Part shown: positions 6,082 to 9,367 of the stretch, in pieces | How the letters are laid out: every line of letters starts with the position of its first letter | How positions within the stretch are numbered: position 1 is the first letter of the stretch | DNA from: Candidatus Adiutrix sp. | Lineage (GTDB): Bacteria; Desulfobacterota; Desulfarculia; Adiutricales; Adiutricaceae | DNA length: 9,367 nucleotides | NCBI GenBank assembly: GCA_031273445.1 | Contig: JAISRV010000235.1 | Coordinates: 1 to 9,367 of the forward strand | Direction: 5' to 3' | The notes under the pieces: generated by a model | Told to the model about the DNA's origin: nothing | The model's database searches: none | The model's input: the letters and a program-made list of their open reading frames with translations, nothing else | Program-made: the position numbers and the translations under genes

Positions 6082-7107
6082 TTAAACCGCCGGCGGCGCC
6101 TGCCGCAACAGTTCGGCGGCCGCCTGATAGACCGTCTCCACCTGGCCCGGGCCCAGCGTCGCCGCCTGGCCGGGGGGGGGCGGCGGAAAGCTGATGAAGC
6201 GGGCCCGCGGCATGGAGTCCATAAGTATGGCCGGCGTCGTGGCCATCAACAGGCAGAGCAGCCTTTTCAGCGGGCTGTTGGCCATTAGGTGGGCCGCGCC
6301 GTTGTCCAGGGCCACGCACAGGTCGGACTGGGCGGCCAGGGCGTTTATGTCCATCAGTTCGGTTCGTCCGGCCAGGTTCAACAGCTCCAGCGGCCGCACG
6401 GCCTGCGCCAGCGCCTCGACGTAAGGGCGGTCGGCCGGGCTGCCGGTGACGTATATAAAAGCGTTGAAATCATATTTCAGGCGGCGGGCCAAAGCCGCGA
6501 AACCTTCGGCGGGCCAGGTTTTCCCCGGGTCATTGGTTCTGACGCACAACCCGACCACCGGCCCGCGCGCTTCGGCCAGAAGCCCCCGCGCCCAGCGCGC
6601 CCTGGCCTCGTCGACCGGCGGAAGCGAAATCCGGCCGCGCCCTTCCAGCCCGAAAGCCCGGCGCACGACCAGTTGAAACATCTCCACCAGACTGCCGCGG
6701 CATTCATCCGGGCTCATGGTCACGGTTTGATTGAACAGGAGGCGGGTCCATAATTTCGGCCCGGCGCCGGCAAAGAGAATATCAGGGCCGATGCGGCGCG
6801 GGATTCCGGCGATGAAGGCGGCCGCCGCGCCCCGCGGCCGCCGGTCGAGCGAAAGAAAGACGTCGTGGCGGCCGGCCTTTATCCGTCGCCTGAGCTCGGC
6901 CAGGCCGTGAAAGGGCGAGCCGCTTTTATAGGGGTAGATGACGAGTTCGTCCACCACGGGATTTCCGCTCAAAAGGCTCCGCGCCTCCGGCCTGGCCAGA
7001 ACGGCGATGCGCGCGCCGGGGCGGCCGCGCCGCAAAAGATCAAGGGCCGAAGTCATCATGACGACGTCTCCGACATTGACCAATAATGACGCCAGAATGC
7101 TCCTCAT
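6082..7107 (-). CDS. Family GT9 ADP-heptose:LPS heptosyltransferase
   Basis: This 341-residue GT-B enzyme of the WaaC/WaaF/RfaF family would transfer heptose from ADP-heptose to the inner LPS core at the cytoplasmic face of the inner membrane. Family marks are the N-terminal NVGDVVMMTSAL loop (G13-D14, the catalytic Asp region), KTWPAEGFAALA at 196-207, NLAGRTELMDINALAAQSD at 254-272 and the nucleotide-sugar motif DNGAAHL at 268-274, where the family usually has D-(T/S)-G-P-x-H-L. The Pro-to-Ala change and the PPPPP stretch at 308-312 are unusual. The ATG has only a weak AGAAAG-type site upstream, but the Rossmann start fits this position. A good promoter lies about 45 bases upstream and msbA follows after 97 bases. 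Which heptose it adds (I, II or a later one) cannot be told. Confidence 0.85.
   Translation of the reverse strand: MRSILASLLVNVGDVVMMTSALDLLRRGRPGARIAVLARPEARSLLSGNPVVDELVIYPYKSGSPFHGLAELRRRIKAGRHDVFLSLDRRPRGAAAAFIAGIPRRIGPDILFAGAGPKLWTRLLFNQTVTMSPDECRGSLVEMFQLVVRRAFGLEGRGRISLPPVDEARARWARGLLAEARGPVVGLCVRTNDPGKTWPAEGFAALARRLKYDFNAFIYVTGSPADRPYVEALAQAVRPLELLNLAGRTELMDINALAAQSDLCVALDNGAAHLMANSPLKRLLCLLMATTPAILMDSMPRARFISFPPPPPGQAATLGPGQVETVYQAAAELLRQAPPAV
6172..6180 (-). repeat. Nine-base poly-C (coding strand) tract in the heptosyltransferase gene
   Basis: Nine consecutive G on the plus strand give CCC CCC CCC within codons for the PPPPP stretch. Gain of one C (or loss of two) would replace the last 29 residues with a different tail that reads past the normal stop and ends at the TAA overlapping the msbA ATG (TAATG at 5986-5982). 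Confidence 0.8.
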
Positions 7108-7152
7108 CGTGTGTTGTTCAGGTCTTTCTCATGGTTTTATACATAAATCGTC

Positions 7153-7181
7153 ATTATACGACAAGCCCAACCTGCCGGCAA
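7153..7181 (-). promoter_or_regulatory. Sigma70-like promoter for the heptosyltransferase-msbA operon
   Basis: On the minus strand TTGCCG (7181-7176) is followed after exactly 17 bases by a perfect TATAAT (7158-7153). The predicted start near 7146 leaves a leader of about 40 bases before the ATG at 7107. No clear operator is seen. Confidence 0.68.
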
Positions 7182-7240
7182 TCCCCAGCGATTCTAAATA
7201 TTGGGAGCGAGACGCCGAAAAAGATGAAAGTGAAGCCAGG

Positions 7241-7480
7241 TCAATGACCAGGGTCAGGGCGAATGTCGCCGGATTGCCGGAAGCAATGAACATCATAATA
7301 TTCATCTAGATTTAAATTGAATCTTGCCCGCTCCAACAGCGAAGAGCTTTGAATTCGCAAATGGCGTTTCCGCAATTCTGAATACACAATGAAACGCTGT
7401 GGATTACCATAAGACATTCGTCTCCAACGCCTCATTAAATCAGCATCAGTCATGGTATTATAATCATATCGCGGCTTCAA
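7241..7480 (-). CDS. Hypothetical protein: solo copy of the 67-residue module, possibly decaying
   Basis: I do not recognise this family. The 79-residue product is almost entirely a diverged copy of the N-terminal module of the neighbouring 423-residue protein. Aligned without gaps, 32 of 67 positions are identical, including the core M-x-Y-x-NPQRF-x-VYSE and a final DEY. The reading frame starts at TTG 7480, but the homology runs six codons further to position 7498, where the neighbour's TTG start corresponds to ATA and its GGAG to GGAA. A good AAGGAG (7525-7530) lies too far upstream. After DEY the DNA still resembles the neighbour for about ten bases but appears to have one extra base, and the tail (CFRQSGDIRPDPGH) is unrelated. 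It may be a small working protein started at TTG, or a pseudogene missing its start and everything after the module. Confidence 0.5.
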   Translation of the reverse strand: MKPRYDYNTMTDADLMRRWRRMSYGNPQRFIVYSELRKRHLRIQSSSLLERARFNLNLDEYYDVHCFRQSGDIRPDPGH

Positions 7481-7524
7481 TTCATAAGTGTCGTTTATTT
7501 GTTCCGTAGCGACAGTAAATCTCT

Positions 7525-7530
7525 CTCCTT
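7525..7530 (-). promoter_or_regulatory. Orphan AAGGAG ribosome binding site
   Basis: A strong AAGGAG lies between the two module-bearing genes but has no ATG, GTG or TTG at usable spacing. The sequence following it gives ATT or ACTG. It overlaps a TAA (7529-7531) in a frame open from the end of the upstream gene, in the stop-plus-RBS arrangement typical of operons. It may be the relic of an earlier gene junction. Confidence 0.35.
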
Positions 7531-7577
7531 ATTTATTCTCGCAAGCGGCTTCATCAGCCCCCAAATACAGCCCTATA

Positions 7578-8849
7578 TCAGCCAGAGCGAGTGGCTGCCG
7601 TCATCTGTCTGGGAGGCAATTTAGTAATCGCGAAAAGCGTTTCAATTTCAGGCATCAACAGCCAATCACGCTTTATTGAAGCTATTTTTTGGCGATTATG
7701 ATTTAAATTGATAAAAGTGAAACTAAAATCAATAGTCAGGCTGGAATAAACATATGCATTCTTTATATTGAAATCATTATCCGCCAATAATAGTCTTTGG
7801 TCGGTAAATATGGCATATTCACGCTTGAAGACAGATTTCAAAGGAATAAAAAAAATATAACTTTCATCAGCGCTCAACTGATTTTGTATATTGGCTTTAT
7901 CTCGATTCCGCTTCTCCGGCAAAGACGGCCTTGAGGCAAAATAAGCGCATAAATCCTTAATTTGGGCATATTGATCCGCTTCTGGAGCGTCTTTAAACCA
8001 AGGCGTTTCGGCAACGAAACGATAATAACGTGATATATCGTTGTCATTATTCCCGAAGGTTTCAAAAAAACGCCCGCGTATACGCGGAAATTTAGCATCA
8101 AGACAATTTATGCCGCCAATATATAAGGCTCGGCAGACGTCGGCGGCCACAATCGACAAAAGCCTTATAAAAGCAACTCCTTGTGGGACAATAAAAGAGA
8201 AGTTCATTGATTGAACATCTTTATTTACAATATAGAGCTTTCCTCCTAAAACCGCGAAACTGAATTTTTCCCCAGACAACGATGGCCAGGCTTCATTGAT
8301 AAATAATCCATTAGCCAGAAGACAGGCGCCGGACAGATCAAACAGCGTCTTATTGATATGGATCAAACTAAAAATTGAACAGCAACGTCCCACTCGTTTG
8401 TTGGTCACCATTACACTGGCGGAGAAGGGCGATCCCGCCGCCATAAAAGCCCAAATAGCGATAAGGATAGGCGCGAGATAAGATATGCCGTCGGAGTACT
8501 GCGAGTAGTTTACATTGGCATATATGATGTAGCAAAGAAAAGCTGGGGGACACCATACTAACATTACTCTAAAAAGTTGTAAAGCTAGCCAGTAAAAAGA
8601 ACGAATGGAGTGACGATTTATCCAGAAGCTGGAGTCCATGAATATCAGGTATTCATCCGCTTTCAGATGAAACCTGAATTTATCAAGTCTAGAGCCTGAA
8701 TTCAACGGAATACCACGTCTCCGACATTCCGAATAAACGAAAAAACGTTGCGGATTATTGTAAAACATTCTTTTCCATAAACGCGATATGGCGCGGTCGC
8801 TCATTGAGGCATAGTCACGATTTGGCTCAATGTTGCAAGTGCTGTTCAA
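7578..8849 (-). CDS. Two-TM protein with novel N-terminal module and bacterial PH-like regions
   Basis: No family is recognised with certainty. Residues 1-67 form a basic, aromatic module (W25, RMFY at 27-30, NNPQRFFVYSE at 31-41, DEY at 65-67) shared with the neighbour. Two hydrophobic segments follow (about 84-110 and 121-139). Then VMVTNKRV at 146-153 and, at 331-385, YIFFIPL...REYAIFTDQRLLLADNDF...VYSSLTIDF resemble bacterial PH (bPH_1 or YvbH-like) domains, whose hallmark is a TxxRxxx strand. I infer an inner-membrane protein with one or two PH-like cytosolic domains. The start is TTG with GGAG (8856-8859) six bases upstream. The coding sequence is much richer in A and T than the genes at 689-7107 and uses many ATA and AAT codons, which suggests horizontal transfer. 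No clear promoter is seen. The extreme C-terminus may be altered by a frameshift. Confidence 0.72.
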   Translation of the reverse strand: MNSTCNIEPNRDYASMSDRAISRLWKRMFYNNPQRFFVYSECRRRGIPLNSGSRLDKFRFHLKADEYLIFMDSSFWINRHSIRSFYWLALQLFRVMLVWCPPAFLCYIIYANVNYSQYSDGISYLAPILIAIWAFMAAGSPFSASVMVTNKRVGRCCSIFSLIHINKTLFDLSGACLLANGLFINEAWPSLSGEKFSFAVLGGKLYIVNKDVQSMNFSFIVPQGVAFIRLLSIVAADVCRALYIGGINCLDAKFPRIRGRFFETFGNNDNDISRYYRFVAETPWFKDAPEADQYAQIKDLCAYFASRPSLPEKRNRDKANIQNQLSADESYIFFIPLKSVFKREYAIFTDQRLLLADNDFNIKNAYVYSSLTIDFSFTFINLNHNRQKIASIKRDWLLMPEIETLFAITKLPPRQMTAATRSG

Positions 8850-8985
8850 CAGACTCTCCGTAGTCGTGGGAAATAATATTACGGCTAAAACCTTTGGCGC
8901 GCGCCGACTGGTCTGTCATCCATTTCCGCCAGTATCGGCCATATATGGAACGACGGTTGCTGTGAGTCAGCCTCGGCCGGCGGCT

Positions 8986-9060
8986 TTAACCGCCCATCGA
9001 CCGTCGGAGCCTTCTCATGACGGTTTTTGCCGGAGCGCGGCTCTTTGAGCTATTTTTTAT
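8986..9060 (-). pseudogene. Possible remnant: perfect RBS followed by ATA in place of ATG
   Basis: A perfect AAGGAGG (9070-9076) is followed nine bases on by ATA AAA AAT. Read from ATA, the frame gives a 24-residue, strongly basic peptide (ending VMRRLRRSMGG) and a TAA. The preceding frame ends in CAA TAA here. A single G-to-A change could have turned an ATGA stop-start overlap (CAATGAAA) into CAATAAAA, removing the start while keeping the upstream stop. This history is inferred from the pattern only. Confidence 0.25.
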
Positions 9061-9218
9061 TGAAATCGTCCTCCTTGGCTTGCAAAAAAAACGGCCGCGA
9101 ATTCCCGAGTCAAAAATTTGCTCTCCTCGGGTCGACCCCGTGGATTGTAATAGGTCGCAAGATCACGGGCGTCGAGATAAAAAAACAACTCCGCGCCATT
9201 CAGAGCGGTCATGCTCAC
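9057..9218 (-). CDS. Possible small protein or gene fragment, about 53 residues
   Basis: From GTG 9218 (or ATG 9212) the frame encodes a product with balanced composition, including GAELFFYLDARDLATYY and KFLTREFAAVFFASQGG. I do not recognise it. An in-frame TAG lies nearby upstream, so it is either a small protein or the end of a broken gene. The ribosome binding site is poor. Its last codons contain the AAGGAGG that would serve the next frame, in the manner of coupled genes. An overlapping frame on the other strand makes the assignment uncertain. Confidence 0.27.
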   Translation of the reverse strand: MSMTALNGAELFFYLDARDLATYYNPRGRPEESKFLTREFAAVFFASQGGRFQ

Positions 9219-9273
9219 CCGACGCTCATTGTTTTCCTATTTATTAAGCTGAAGTTCCTGAGCAGCATTGACA

Positions 9274-9294
9274 TAACATCTGAATATTATGTTA
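9274..9294. promoter_or_regulatory. AT-rich inverted repeat beside a TTGACA box
   Basis: TAACAT (9274-9279) and ATGTTA (9289-9294) form a perfect inverted repeat with a nine-base spacer. It abuts a consensus TTGACA (9268-9273) on the plus strand. The matching -10 (GTTAAA at 9291-9296) is poor. It resembles an operator over a weak promoter, but no downstream gene is in view. Confidence 0.25.
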
Positions 9295-9367
9295 AAAAAG
9301 AGATATTGTGATTATATTTGTAGCCATGTAAATTTATAAATTAGTCTTGACTTGTTGGAAAAGATAT

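Larger units (their letters stand above)
8850..9367. other. Gene-poor end region with remnants
   Basis: No gene of normal size is convincing here. On the minus strand, 8885-9049 is open for about 54 codons with protein-like composition but has a start codon only near its end. Two short candidates are listed separately. A hairpin GGCGG-CTTTAA-CCGCC (8979-8994) lacks a T-run. The plus-strand frame 9027-9311 is open for 94 codons from a TTG but lacks a ribosome binding site. The last 140 bases are very AT-rich and end with a TTGACT (about 9346), a possible -35 box whose -10 would lie outside. Confidence 0.5.

Noticed and set aside
6082..6319. A separate 111-codon minus-strand gene ending at the msbA start
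   Set aside because: Most of it overlaps the heptosyltransferase in another frame with Gly/Pro/Arg-rich shadow composition. It is kept only as the alternative tail reachable by slippage in the C9 tract.
7129..7296. Open frame of 55 codons from ATG 7296 beginning MMFIASGNPATF
   Set aside because: It covers the heptosyltransferase promoter and has no ribosome binding site; its first codons are better explained as the shifted continuation of the solo module copy.
9027..9311. Plus-strand frame of 94 codons at the right end
   Set aside because: TTG start without a ribosome binding site, no recognisable motif, and it overlaps an equally plausible short minus-strand frame.

Overview
The window looks like a chromosomal segment from a GC-rich Gram-negative bacterium, most likely a deltaproteobacterial-type anaerobe (Desulfobacterota in the broad sense). 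This is an inference from gene content: a Mop-type molybdate-binding protein, a PilZ protein, a receiver-TPR protein, a secreted FG-GAP protein, and an MsbA-type exporter with a family-9 heptosyltransferase, which together imply an LPS-bearing outer membrane. No RNA gene, insertion sequence, integrase or CRISPR array is visible.

Left part (1-4203). A truncated molbindin gene reads leftward. It is divergent from three rightward genes: a degenerate receiver fused to TPRs (689-1720), a c-di-GMP-type PilZ protein (1920-2639), and an exported FG-GAP/VCBS beta-propeller protein (2968-4203). Each of the three spacers in front of these rightward genes holds one copy of a structured intergenic repeat. 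Its main hairpin (GCYRRGC, five A, short loop, five T, then the complement) keeps its pairing through compensatory changes. Copies 2 and 3 also share a 15-base block and a second hairpin. Good sigma70-like promoters precede the molbindin and receiver-TPR genes.

Middle (4248-7181). Reading leftward from a near-consensus promoter at 7153-7181 are a GT9 heptosyltransferase and an MsbA-like lipid A flippase, a plausible LPS core/lipid A export operon. Two oddities stand out. One is a run of nine C residues (coding strand) near the 3' end of the heptosyltransferase gene. The other is a duplicated copy of the msbA translation start, which makes a 13-codon mini-ORF between the two genes.

Right part (7241-9367). 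Base composition turns AT-rich and the genes become unfamiliar, which suggests acquired DNA. A 423-residue protein with two membrane segments and bacterial-PH-like stretches carries an N-terminal module of about 67 residues. A second, diverged copy of that module alone lies just downstream. By homology its start codon has become ATA and its frame may shift right after the module, so it may be a decaying paralogue. The last 500 bases hold short open stretches, a Shine-Dalgarno with no ATG behind it, and an AT-rich inverted repeat; I read them as gene remnants. The module-bearing pair is the best candidate here for something undescribed, but the sequence does not reveal its function.
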